From UBA2093 sp044340485 (GTDB lineage Bacteria > Actinomycetota > Acidimicrobiia > Acidimicrobiales > Ilumatobacteraceae): a stretch of DNA of 59,037 bases. Under the pieces are notes generated by a model that searched no databases, was not told where the DNA came from, and saw only the letters and a program-made list of their open reading frames with translations. Position 1 is the stretch's first letter, and the number at the start of each line of letters is the position of its first letter. Positions 52,004 through 59,037 of the stretch are shown here, piece by piece. The stretch is taken from the NCBI GenBank assembly GCA_044340485.1, contig JBIITN010000011.1, forward strand, positions 1 to 59,037. The letters are read 5' to 3'. Both the position numbers and the translations under genes were made by a program.

Positions 52004-54634
52004 ATGAACATGACCGTTTCTGCCGGTACCCCGATCTCTCTCGTGAAGAAGGTGTACTCCTCTCTTCCCGCCAATGTTGCACTCGGTCGCAAGCGACTTG
52101 GACGTCCACTGACGTTGGCAGAAAAGATCCTCATTAACCATCTCGTAGATCCAAAGAATCAAGAAATAGAGCGTGGTCGCAGCTATGCAGACTTCAACCC
52201 AGACCGCGTGGCAATGCAAGACGCAACTGCCCAGATGGCGTTGCTGCAATTCATGACTGCTGGTTTGCCCACTACTGCAGTTCCCTCCACAGTCCACTGT
52301 GACCACCTGATCCTGGCGAAAACTGGTGCAAAGATCGACCTTGTTATTGCCAATGACACCAACCGCGAGGTGTACGACTTCTTGCGTAGCGTGAGCGCAA
52401 AGTACGGCATCGGTTTCTGGGGCCCTGGTAGCGGAATCATCCACCAAGTTGTTCTCGAGAACTACGCATTTCCCGGCGGAATGATGATCGGCACCGACAG
52501 CCACACACCAAATGCTGGTGGTCTTGGCATGGTCGCAATTGGTGTTGGTGGCGCTGATGCAGTTGACGTAATGACAGGTTTCCCATTCAACGTGCGCTGG
52601 CCAAAAGTCATCGGCGTCAAACTCACTGGTTCATTGTCTGGTTGGTCAAGCCCCAAAGACGTCATCTTGGAAGTGGCACGACAGTTGACCGTAGAAGGTG
52701 GCACCGGAGCGATCGTTGAATACTTCGGTCCTGGCGCCGACAGTATCTCTGCAACCGGCAAAGCAACTATCTGCAACATGGGAGCAGAGATTGGCGCAAC
52801 GTGTTCGGTGTTTGGCTACGACGAAAACATGGCCGAATACTTGCGTGCGACAGGTCGTGCAGATATTGCAAAAGAAGCAAACAAAGTTGCAAAAGATCTT
52901 CGCCCAGACGACGGCGCAACTTACGACCAAGTCATCACTATCGATCTTGATCAGTTGACCCCGCTCATTAACGGACCACACAGCCCGGACCGTGCTCATA
53001 AAATTGGTACCGGCGTTGGCAATGAAGCTCGCGCAAACGACTGGCCACTTGAAGTGTCGTCTGCGCTTATTGGTTCGTGCACGAACTCGTCATATGAAGA
53101 CATCACCCGTGCTGCGTCAATTGCTCGTCAAGCGGCAGTAAAAGGCCTACGTGCGCAGACCGAATTGCTAATCACGCCTGGTAGCGAGCAGATTCGCGCC
53201 ACAATCGAACGCGACGGATTGCTTGCAGATCTTGAGGCAATCGGTGCGACTGTTCTTGCAAACGCTTGTGGTCCATGTATTGGTCAATGGGAACGCGCCG
53301 CAAATGCCAATGCGACCACAAACACCATCGTGAACTCGTTCAACCGTAACTTCCCCAAGCGAAATGATGGTTCTGCCAACACATTGTCATTTGTGACCAG
53401 CCCCGACACTGTCGTTGCTCTTGCGCTTGCAGGTCGTCTCGATTTCAACCCAATGACCGACACGCTCACAGCGCCAGATGGCAGTCAAGTAAAACTTGAC
53501 CCACCTGTCGGCGACATCCTTCCGGACAGGGGCTATGACCCAGGTGTCGACACCTTCACAGCGCCACCAAAAGATGGCAGCAAGATTGTTGTTGACGTCA
53601 GCCCATCTAGTGATCGCTTGCAACTTCTCGAACCGTTCCGAGCATGGAATGGTAACGACTACATCGAATTGCCAGTTCTCATGAAAGCACAAGGCAAGTG
53701 CACCACCGACCACATTTCGGCAGCTGGTAAGTGGCTCACCTACCGCGGACATCTGGAAAACATCTCAGGCAACTTGTTCCTCGGTGCTGTCAACGCATTT
53801 ACGGGTGGCGTTGGAGAAGGTCGCGACATTACCGATGGTCAAACACGTAGCTATCCAGAGATTGCAAAGCGTTACGGTCAAGCGGGAATTCAATGGTGCG
53901 CAATTGGTGATCAAAACTACGGCGAAGGATCATCGCGTGAACATGCAGCAATGGAACCACGTTTCCGTGGTGGTGTCGTGATTTTCGCTCGCTCGTTTGC
54001 TCGTATTCATGAAACCAACCTAAAAAAGCAAGGACTAGTTCCTCTCACGTTTGCTGATCCAAATACCTACGACCTGATCGAAGAAAGCGATCGCATCAGT
54101 GTTTTGAACCTGCCGCCAGTTCCTGACAAACCAGTGAAGTGTCGCATCACCAAGTCTGATGGAAGCGTCATCGAGTTTGAGGCCAAGCACACGTTCAGCG
54201 ATGAACAAGTTGAATGGTTCAAAGCCGGATCGGCGTTAAACATCGTGCGTGCAAAAGTGTCTGCTGGTAAGGCAAAGCCAAAAGCTGCAGCGAAAAAGTC
54301 AACAAAGAAAGCCGCAGTAAAGAAAAAATCTGCGGTCAAGAAGAAGTCAGCAGCAAAAAAGAAGTCAGTGGTCAAAAAGGCCTCTAAAAAGGCGCTAGCG
54401 AAGAAAACTTCCGCCAAAAAAACGACAAAGAAAAAGACTTCCGCCAAAAAAGTGACAAAGAAAACGGCAAAGAAAGCCGCAGTAAAGAAGAAGTCTGCGG
54501 TCAAAAAGAAGTCCACAGCAAAAAAGGCAACAAAGCGCTCAACTACAAAGCGCGCAACTGCTAAGCGCTCAACAACAAAGCGCGTTGTGAAGAAGGCGAC
54601 ACGAAAGACCGCGAAAAAGGGCGTCCGTCGCTAA
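52004..54634 (+). CDS. acn: Aconitate hydratase with histone-H1-like C-terminal tail
   Basis: 876 aa. Residues 1-755 form a mitochondrial-type aconitase: RSYADFNPDRVAMQDATAQM, VHCDHLI, GTDSHTPNAGGLGM and the 4Fe-4S ligands Cys359, Cys422 and Cys425 (GSCTNSS, ACGPCIGQW), and the swivel domain has YGEGSSREHAAMEPR. It interconverts citrate and isocitrate. Residues about 756-876 are an unusual tail of AKK/VKKKS/TSAKK/TTKR units like histone H1 or mycobacterial HupB. ATG 52004 or 52010; AAGTGGA lies before the second. A strong hairpin follows the gene. The tail suggests nucleic-acid binding (inference). Confidence 0.95.
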   Translation: MNMTVSAGTPISLVKKVYSSLPANVALGRKRLGRPLTLAEKILINHLVDPKNQEIERGRSYADFNPDRVAMQDATAQMALLQFMTAGLPTTAVPSTVHCDHLILAKTGAKIDLVIANDTNREVYDFLRSVSAKYGIGFWGPGSGIIHQVVLENYAFPGGMMIGTDSHTPNAGGLGMVAIGVGGADAVDVMTGFPFNVRWPKVIGVKLTGSLSGWSSPKDVILEVARQLTVEGGTGAIVEYFGPGADSISATGKATICNMGAEIGATCSVFGYDENMAEYLRATGRADIAKEANKVAKDLRPDDGATYDQVITIDLDQLTPLINGPHSPDRAHKIGTGVGNEARANDWPLEVSSALIGSCTNSSYEDITRAASIARQAAVKGLRAQTELLITPGSEQIRATIERDGLLADLEAIGATVLANACGPCIGQWERAANANATTNTIVNSFNRNFPKRNDGSANTLSFVTSPDTVVALALAGRLDFNPMTDTLTAPDGSQVKLDPPVGDILPDRGYDPGVDTFTAPPKDGSKIVVDVSPSSDRLQLLEPFRAWNGNDYIELPVLMKAQGKCTTDHISAAGKWLTYRGHLENISGNLFLGAVNAFTGGVGEGRDITDGQTRSYPEIAKRYGQAGIQWCAIGDQNYGEGSSREHAAMEPRFRGGVVIFARSFARIHETNLKKQGLVPLTFADPNTYDLIEESDRISVLNLPPVPDKPVKCRITKSDGSVIEFEAKHTFSDEQVEWFKAGSALNIVRAKVSAGKAKPKAAAKKSTKKAAVKKKSAVKKKSAAKKKSVVKKASKKALAKKTSAKKTTKKKTSAKKVTKKTAKKAAVKKKSAVKKKSTAKKATKRSTTKRATAKRSTTKRVVKKATRKTAKKGVRR
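54271..54631. repeat. Purine-rich repetitive tract coding for the aconitase tail
   Basis: The plus strand is A/G-rich with nested repeats. A 58-bp block at 54303-54360 recurs at 54468-54525 with about five mismatches, and an ACTTCCGCCAAAAAA-type block occurs near 54408 and 54437. Expansion by internal duplication is the simplest explanation. Confidence 0.8.
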
Positions 54635-54646
54635 ATCCAAGAACGG

Positions 54647-54677
54647 GAGAAGCCCCGCAAGGGATGCGGGGCTTCTC
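54647..54677 (+). terminator. Hairpin after acn (13-bp stem)
   Basis: GAGAAGCCCCGCA (54647-54659) pairs perfectly with TGCGGGGCTTCTC (54665-54677) around an AGGGA loop. It begins 12 nt after the acn stop. Only a short T-rich stretch is in the stem and none follows, but the strength and position fit a terminator. Confidence 0.7.
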
Positions 54678-54806
54678 TACCGAAACCCGATGGCGGGGGA
54701 CCATCATTTTTGGGGTTCTTTTCGGTCGAACATGGAGGCACGTTCGACGCGTTATGTTGTTCATCATTATGACATCCATTGATCTAACACTCAAGGCGAA
54801 TGACGT

Positions 54807-54849
54807 GATAGGTGCTATCTTTATTTGTGATAGCTCAAAGGGCTATCAC
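54807..54849. promoter_or_regulatory. LysR-type operator candidates (ATAG/CTAT half-sites)
   Basis: GATAG-GTG-CTATC (54807-54819) and GTGATAGC-N7-GCTATCAC (54827-54834/54842-54849) are two inverted repeats within the 235 nt between acn and the LysR gene. Half-sites ATAG/CTAT at 54808, 54815, 54830 and 54843 look like a multi-site regulator target. The rest of 54635-54870 shows no gene I can support. Confidence 0.45.
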
Positions 54850-54870
54850 CCCTCTTCCCCTTAAGGCTCG

Positions 54871-55866
54871 ATGGACATCAAACAGCTGCAAGCTCTCCTC
54901 GCAATTGCTGACCACGGTTCCTTCTCTGCCGCGGCCAAAGCGTTACTGACCGTCCAGTCAAACGTGTCGGCTCACATCCAACGGCTAGAGAATGAGCTCG
55001 GCGTGACGTTGGTGGATCGCCATGACGGATCTCTCACCGATGAAGGCGAGATGGTCGCCCAACGCGCCAGACGAGTCATTCACGAGATTGAAGACATCGA
55101 TGCCGACATTCACTCACTTGGCGACTCGCCATCTGGTGACGCGCGAATTGGAGCCATTGGCACAACCGGCCGCTGGCTAATGCCATTGTTATTGCCAGAG
55201 GTTGGTGAACGCCATCCAAACGTGCACACCACAGTGTTCGAAGGAGCCACGAACAACTTGGTATTGCGTATTAACACCGGTGAAATTGACGCGGCAATCG
55301 TGCACCTGCCACTTTCCACCACTGAATTTGACGTCACTGAACTGTTTGCGGAAGAACTTGTCGTCATTGCCCACACCAAACATGAGTTGGCGCAATACGA
55401 GAGCATCTCATTGGCCGAACTATCTGATTACCAGTTGCTTCTTGCCCCACGTGGTACTCCACTTCGCCGCATTATCGACCGCGCTGCTGCAAACGAAGGC
55501 GTGGCAATGAATGCACTCGCAGAGATTGACGGCGTGCGTCTTATGACCTCACTTGCCTTCGAAGGGTACGGCGCGGCGATCGTTCCAGCTTCTGCAATCC
55601 CAGGTTGGCTACGTGGAGATTTCGTCCGTATCAGTGTCCCCGGTCTTCCACGACGCGTTGTTGGTTGGGCACAGCGTCATCGTCCGCGCCCCAATCGTGC
55701 AACGCTCGCGGTTCGCGACACCTTGGTCGACATCATTGACCGGTACGGCGACCGTCAACCGGGAGTGACAAAAGATATTCATGCACTAGCTCCGCGACCA
55801 TTTACGAAGGCAACTGCCAGCAAGGGAACAAGCGCAAAAGGCCGCCCCGCTGTCGGCGCTGTCTGA
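54871..55866 (+). CDS. LysR-family transcriptional regulator
   Basis: 331 aa. The N-terminal helix-turn-helix MDIKQLQALLAIADHGSFSAAA...VSAHIQRLENELGVTLVDRH is standard LysR, followed by a coiled linker and a substrate-binding domain (GTTGRWLMPLLLPEV, GATNNLVLRI, LAPRGTPLRRI). A Lys/Gly/Thr-rich basic end (about 310-331) extends the usual length. The co-inducer is unknown. Inverted ATAG/CTAT repeats lie upstream. It is followed by the carboxyltransferase gene after 16 nt, so the two may be co-transcribed. Confidence 0.9.
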   Translation: MDIKQLQALLAIADHGSFSAAAKALLTVQSNVSAHIQRLENELGVTLVDRHDGSLTDEGEMVAQRARRVIHEIEDIDADIHSLGDSPSGDARIGAIGTTGRWLMPLLLPEVGERHPNVHTTVFEGATNNLVLRINTGEIDAAIVHLPLSTTEFDVTELFAEELVVIAHTKHELAQYESISLAELSDYQLLLAPRGTPLRRIIDRAAANEGVAMNALAEIDGVRLMTSLAFEGYGAAIVPASAIPGWLRGDFVRISVPGLPRRVVGWAQRHRPRPNRATLAVRDTLVDIIDRYGDRQPGVTKDIHALAPRPFTKATASKGTSAKGRPAVGAV

Positions 55867-55882
55867 TCGGCTGTCTAACCTC

Positions 55883-57271
55883 GTGTCAATGGATGCCCCC
55901 GCGCCAACAACTGACGCTGCTCGGTCACGTCTCGTTGATCTGCAACACATGGTGCCCGGCGCGGCAACTGCTGGCGTTACATCACTTGAATCGGGTCGCG
56001 AAGTTGTATGGCTCGCAATCGATGGCACTGTACGCAAAGGTGCGTTATCAGCAGATGCATCGCATGTGATTGTCACTGCCGCAGAGACCGCCCGCACAAA
56101 GGGACTACCCCTTGTTCTTGAAATCGAATCCTCAGGCGCAGACATTGTTGAAGGAATCGCAGCACTCCACGGTTGGGGCAGTGCAGCAAAAGCCCTCGCT
56201 GATTGTTCAGGTGTCGTCCCGACAATTTCTATTGTTACCGGACCCGCAGTATCTGGTCCTGCTCTTTTGATTGGCCTCACAGACCATGTAGTGATGACCG
56301 AAGATGCGTATGCGTTCGTGTCTGGTCCACAGATGGTGGTTGAGTTCACCGGCGTGCCCGTAAGCGTCGATGAACTGGGTGGTGCCGGAACGCATGCGCG
56401 CACTAGTGGTGCTGCATCAACAGTGGTGTCATCTCTTCGCGAAGCACGAACATGGGTTGACTCACTATTGCAATTTCTACCCGACAACGTCAATGCATTG
56501 CCGCCGCAGTCTGATACAGACGATCCCGACGAGCGTCCAACACCTGAAGCGGGCGATCTCATGCCCACCACGTCCACTGGAAGCTACGACGTGCGCAAAG
56601 TGATTGAAGCAATAGCAGATGATGGTTACTTTTTTGAAGTGCGTGCGCGTTGGGCAACAAATGTTGTGACCGGATTTTCATTTATGGCCGGCTACCCAGT
56701 CGGGATTGTCGCTAACCAACCGATGTCTCTTGCAGGAACACTCGACATTCCCGCGTCTCAAAAAGCAGCACGTTTTGTCGCGATGTGTGATGCATTCAAC
56801 GTGCCCATCTTGACTCTCGTCGACACACCAGGTTTCTATCCCGGAAAAGATCTGGAGTGGCGTGGAATGATTCGCCACGGCGCTCAACTTGTGTTCGCCT
56901 ACGCGCGAGCCACCGTGCCTCGCATCTGTGTCATCTTGCGCAAGTCGTACGGGGGTGCCTACATCGTGATGGACTCAAAGAAGATGGGCAATGACCTCTG
57001 TCTTGCGTGGCCGTGGGCAGAATTAGCCGTGATGGGGGCTGGTCAAGCCGCAGCCATCTTGCAACGTCGCTCCACTGCCGAAGAACGAGCTGAGTTTGAG
57101 GCCAACTACACAGAACGACTGCTCAACCCCTACATCGCCGCGGAACGGGGATATGTCGATGCAGTGATTGATCCGGCCGATACCCGCGCAGAGATTTGCG
57201 CAGCACTTCACATGCTGAGAGATAAACGCGAGAAATTGGCTACTCGCAAACACGACAACACTCCTTTGTGA
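55883..57271 (+). CDS. Acyl-CoA carboxylase carboxyltransferase-type protein (AccD/PccB family)
   Basis: 462 aa, shorter than most PccB-type beta subunits (about 510-540). The C-half is conserved: GYPVGIVANQPMSLAGTLDIPASQKAARFV, FNVPILTLVDTPGFYPG, IRHGAQLVFAYARATVPRICVILRKSYGGAYIVM and LAWPWAELAVMGAGQAA. The N-half is more divergent, with crotonase-like features (IVTGPAVSGPALLIGLTDHVVM). It should transfer CO2 from carboxybiotin to an acyl-CoA; no biotin carboxylase or carrier gene is adjacent. Start GTG 55883 or ATG 55889. Next to citrate synthase. Confidence 0.85.
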   Translation: MSMDAPAPTTDAARSRLVDLQHMVPGAATAGVTSLESGREVVWLAIDGTVRKGALSADASHVIVTAAETARTKGLPLVLEIESSGADIVEGIAALHGWGSAAKALADCSGVVPTISIVTGPAVSGPALLIGLTDHVVMTEDAYAFVSGPQMVVEFTGVPVSVDELGGAGTHARTSGAASTVVSSLREARTWVDSLLQFLPDNVNALPPQSDTDDPDERPTPEAGDLMPTTSTGSYDVRKVIEAIADDGYFFEVRARWATNVVTGFSFMAGYPVGIVANQPMSLAGTLDIPASQKAARFVAMCDAFNVPILTLVDTPGFYPGKDLEWRGMIRHGAQLVFAYARATVPRICVILRKSYGGAYIVMDSKKMGNDLCLAWPWAELAVMGAGQAAAILQRRSTAEERAEFEANYTERLLNPYIAAERGYVDAVIDPADTRAEICAALHMLRDKREKLATRKHDNTPL

Positions 57272-57389
57272 ATACCTTTTTCACGAGCAGGCCTCTGGAG
57301 TGTGCGGTGAGAGGGCGCTTCATCTAATCTTTCTCTGCGGGGGGGAGGAAGCCCTTCAAGCAACTTTTTCGTCAGTAAAGGGGATCCCG

Positions 57390-58661
57390 GTGGCTGACAC
57401 CATCACAATCATCGACGACAGAACCGGCAAAAAGGTCACAGTACCGATCACTGATGGAGTTATACCGTCCACTGCATTGCGGGAATTAGATCCCGACTTG
57501 CGGGTGTATGACCCAGCATTTTTCTCGACTGCAGCATGTAAGTCGTCCATCACATATCTCGATGGTGATGCAGGAATCTTGCGGTACCGCGGATACCCGA
57601 TCGAGCAGTTAGCAGAAAAGTCCAGCTATTTGGAAGTGGCCTACCTCCTGCTGAACGGCGAGTTGCCTACCGCAACGCAACTGGAACAGTGGTCGTACGA
57701 CATCACGCACCGCACCATGATTCACGAGAACATGCGTAAGCGCTTTGTTGATGGTTTCCATTACGACGCCCACCCAATGGGCATGTTCGTGTCAGCTACA
57801 GCCGCACTTGGCACGTTCTACACAGACGGAAAAGACATTTTTGACAAAGAGTCGCTTGATCGCCAGATCACACGGCTTATCGCCAAGGTTCCCACGATCG
57901 CCGCGATGTGTTATCGCTTTAGTTCCGGACTTCCATTTGTGTATCCCGACAACGGATTGCAGTACGCCGAAAACTTCTTGAACATGATGTTCCGTGTCGG
58001 AGATGACTACTCGGTTGATCCAATACTTGCTCGCGCAATGGACGTGCTCTTTGTGTTGCATGCTGATCACGAGCAAAACTGCGGAACAACAGCCATGCGC
58101 GTTGTGAGTTCGGCAAATTCCGATCCATACACGTCAACTGCTGCCGCAGCATCTGCACTGTATGGACCATTGCACGGCGGCGCTAACGAAGCAGTGGTAC
58201 GCATGCTTGAAGAAATCAAGTCAATTGAGAACGTGCCAGCGTTTATCCAGTCGGTAAAAGATGGCCACGGTCGCCTCATGGGCTTTGGTCACCGTGTGTA
58301 CAAGAACTATGACCCGCGTGCGACGATCATCAAAAAGACTGCATACGACGTCTTTGAGGTGACAGGGAAGAATCCATTGCTCGACATCGCACTCAAATTA
58401 GAGGAAGTTGCATTGAGCGATGACTACTTTGTGTCGCGCAAGCTCTATCCAAATGTCGACTTCTACTCGGGGCTTATCTATCAAGCGCTTGGTTTCCCTG
58501 TCGACATGTTCACGGTGCTATTTGCAATACCTCGTACGGTTGGTTGGCTTGCCCACATGCAAGAGTTGCTCGCAGACAAGGATCAAAAGATCAGCCGTCC
58601 ACGTCAGTGGTACACCGGTGCTCCCGAGCGCGATTACATTCCGGTCGCAAACCGTAAATAG
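57390..58661 (+). CDS. gltA: Citrate synthase
   Basis: 423 aa. Catalytic residues are visible: His in LHGGANEAVVRML, His in MGFGHRVYKNYDPRA and Asp in KLYPNVDFYSGL, with PRQWYTGAPERDY at the end. GILRYRGYPIEQLAE and HPMGMFVSATAAL are typical of the hexameric, bacterial type. It condenses oxaloacetate and acetyl-CoA. GTG 57390 is set by AAAGGGG 6-7 nt upstream; a longer in-frame ORF from 57300 lacks support. A TAATCT box at 57325-57330 may be its -10, giving a leader of about 50 nt. Confidence 0.95.
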   Translation: MADTITIIDDRTGKKVTVPITDGVIPSTALRELDPDLRVYDPAFFSTAACKSSITYLDGDAGILRYRGYPIEQLAEKSSYLEVAYLLLNGELPTATQLEQWSYDITHRTMIHENMRKRFVDGFHYDAHPMGMFVSATAALGTFYTDGKDIFDKESLDRQITRLIAKVPTIAAMCYRFSSGLPFVYPDNGLQYAENFLNMMFRVGDDYSVDPILARAMDVLFVLHADHEQNCGTTAMRVVSSANSDPYTSTAAAASALYGPLHGGANEAVVRMLEEIKSIENVPAFIQSVKDGHGRLMGFGHRVYKNYDPRATIIKKTAYDVFEVTGKNPLLDIALKLEEVALSDDYFVSRKLYPNVDFYSGLIYQALGFPVDMFTVLFAIPRTVGWLAHMQELLADKDQKISRPRQWYTGAPERDYIPVANRK

Positions 58662-58688
58662 CAACAGTCGTTTCTTCATCCCGTGGTA

Positions 58689-58710
58689 GTCGCACTCTGG
58701 GTAGTGCGAC
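58689..58710. terminator. Bidirectional hairpin between gltA and the quinone oxidoreductase
   Basis: GTCGCACT (58689-58696) pairs with AGTGCGAC (58703-58710) around a 6-nt loop, in the convergent gap between the two stop codons. No marked T tract is present on either side. Confidence 0.55.
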
Positions 58711-58716
58711 ATGGCT

Positions 58717-59037
58717 TTATACGAGATCGATCACAATCTTGCCAATGTTCAAGTTGGCGGCCATACGATCGTGCGCTGCAGCGATATCGTCGAAGTGAAA
58801 ACGCGAATCGATAAGCGGCGCTAGTTGACCAGAGTCAAACAACGGTAAAACTTCGCGTATGAAGCGCTGCGTCAGCGCGACTTTTTCTTCAAGCGGACGT
58901 GGGCGCAACACCGTTCCTGTGATGGATGCACGCTTTGGCAACAAGATGCCGACGTTGAATGGAACTGCTTTGCCTGCCATAGTGCCTACCTGGATGATGC
59001 GACCTTGTAACGCAAGAGCTGCCACGTTTCGATCGAC
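58717..59037 (-). CDS. Quinone oxidoreductase-like zinc-binding dehydrogenase, 5' end cut off
   Basis: Partial: about 106 residues before the stop, running past the right edge of the window. VDRNVAALALQGRIIQVGTMAG is the usual Rossmann-to-C-terminal transition of NADPH:quinone oxidoreductase-type medium-chain dehydrogenases, and the ending FHFDDIAAAHDRMAANLNIGKIVIDL is the classic C-terminus. It is convergent with gltA. The catalytic N-terminal part is outside the window, so specific function cannot be judged. Confidence 0.85.
   Translation of the reverse strand, partial: VDRNVAALALQGRIIQVGTMAGKAVPFNVGILLPKRASITGTVLRPRPLEEKVALTQRFIREVLPLFDSGQLAPLIDSRFHFDDIAAAHDRMAANLNIGKIVIDLV

Noticed and set aside
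54271..54634. Aconitase tail as a frameshift or misassembly
   Set aside because: The frame is continuous, the codons consistently give Lys/Ala/Ser/Thr, a stop and terminator follow, and Nth has a similar tail.
54664..54864. 66-codon ORF between acn and the LysR gene
   Set aside because: It begins inside the terminator hairpin and spans the inverted repeats; no RBS and no conserved look.
55786..56577. 263-codon minus-strand frame opposite the carboxyltransferase
   Set aside because: Ser/Thr/Arg-rich translation with no domain; it overlaps two well-supported plus-strand genes.
57300..57389. Longer citrate synthase start at 57300
   Set aside because: The extra 30 residues are Cys/Leu-rich and unlike the family; GTG 57390 has a well-placed AGGGG.

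Overview
The window looks like a chromosomal segment of a free-living, probably aquatic actinobacterium with a compact genome. The best guess is class Acidimicrobiia; this is inferred from gene content, and no rRNA is present to confirm it. Pointers are a mycothiol synthase (MshD), a DUF3499-type protein, a dnaG-sigA pair, a HupB-like Lys/Ala tail on two enzymes, Thr-rich secreted proteins and roughly balanced base composition. I see no transposase, integrase, phage module, CRISPR array or rRNA. It reads as core housekeeping DNA with some lineage-specific surface proteins.

Layout. 1-5.8 kb: tRNA-Val(TAC) and a minus-strand run from an inositol-monophosphatase family enzyme through a secreted duplicated-domain protein, two FKBP prolyl isomerases and a renalase-like flavoprotein to a secreted protein with a Thr-rich tail. 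5.8-16 kb: a membrane-anchored collagen-like protein, two tRNAs, a class II deacetylase, an amino-acid permease, sigA, dnaG and pyruvate phosphate dikinase. 16-25 kb: an M50 protease, then nth-orf-hisC-hisB-hisH-hisA-hisF-(GroES-like)-hisI-trpE-ygfZ, mostly with 1-4 nt overlaps or gaps of about 10 nt. 25-31 kb: mshD-rlmN, a kinase-like protein with a DUF6285-like partner, an orphan ABC ATPase, an SRPBCC protein, a DUF3499-type protein, tRNA-Val(CAC) and a membrane J-domain protein. 31-39 kb: a 2-hydroxyacid dehydrogenase, a polyamine ABC importer (PotCBDA), an aldehyde dehydrogenase that may act on 4-aminobutyraldehyde, and alanine dehydrogenase. 39-50 kb: an MFS exporter, murF, ddl, a LysM lipoprotein and glutamate synthase (gltB, gltD). 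50-59 kb: crotonase, nitroreductase, a GntR/UTRA regulator divergent from aconitase, a LysR regulator, a carboxyltransferase, citrate synthase and a cut-off quinone oxidoreductase.

Together the genes cover nitrogen and carbon-backbone metabolism: polyamine import and oxidation, alanine deamination, GOGAT, the first two TCA steps, PEP/pyruvate interconversion and histidine/tryptophan synthesis. Cell-wall precursor ligation, replication/transcription initiation and thiol/DNA maintenance are also present.

The most notable feature is the aconitase. It is an apparently intact mitochondrial-type enzyme carrying about 120 extra C-terminal residues that resemble a histone-H1/HupB tail, and endonuclease III in the same window has a shorter tail of the same kind. 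Other points worth a second look are a GroES-fold gene inside the his run, a shared GntR/aconitase control region, the collagen-like protein with a 45-bp tandem repeat, TANNNT boxes 6-9 nt before many start codons (suggesting leaderless mRNAs), and convergent gene pairs with almost no intergenic DNA.
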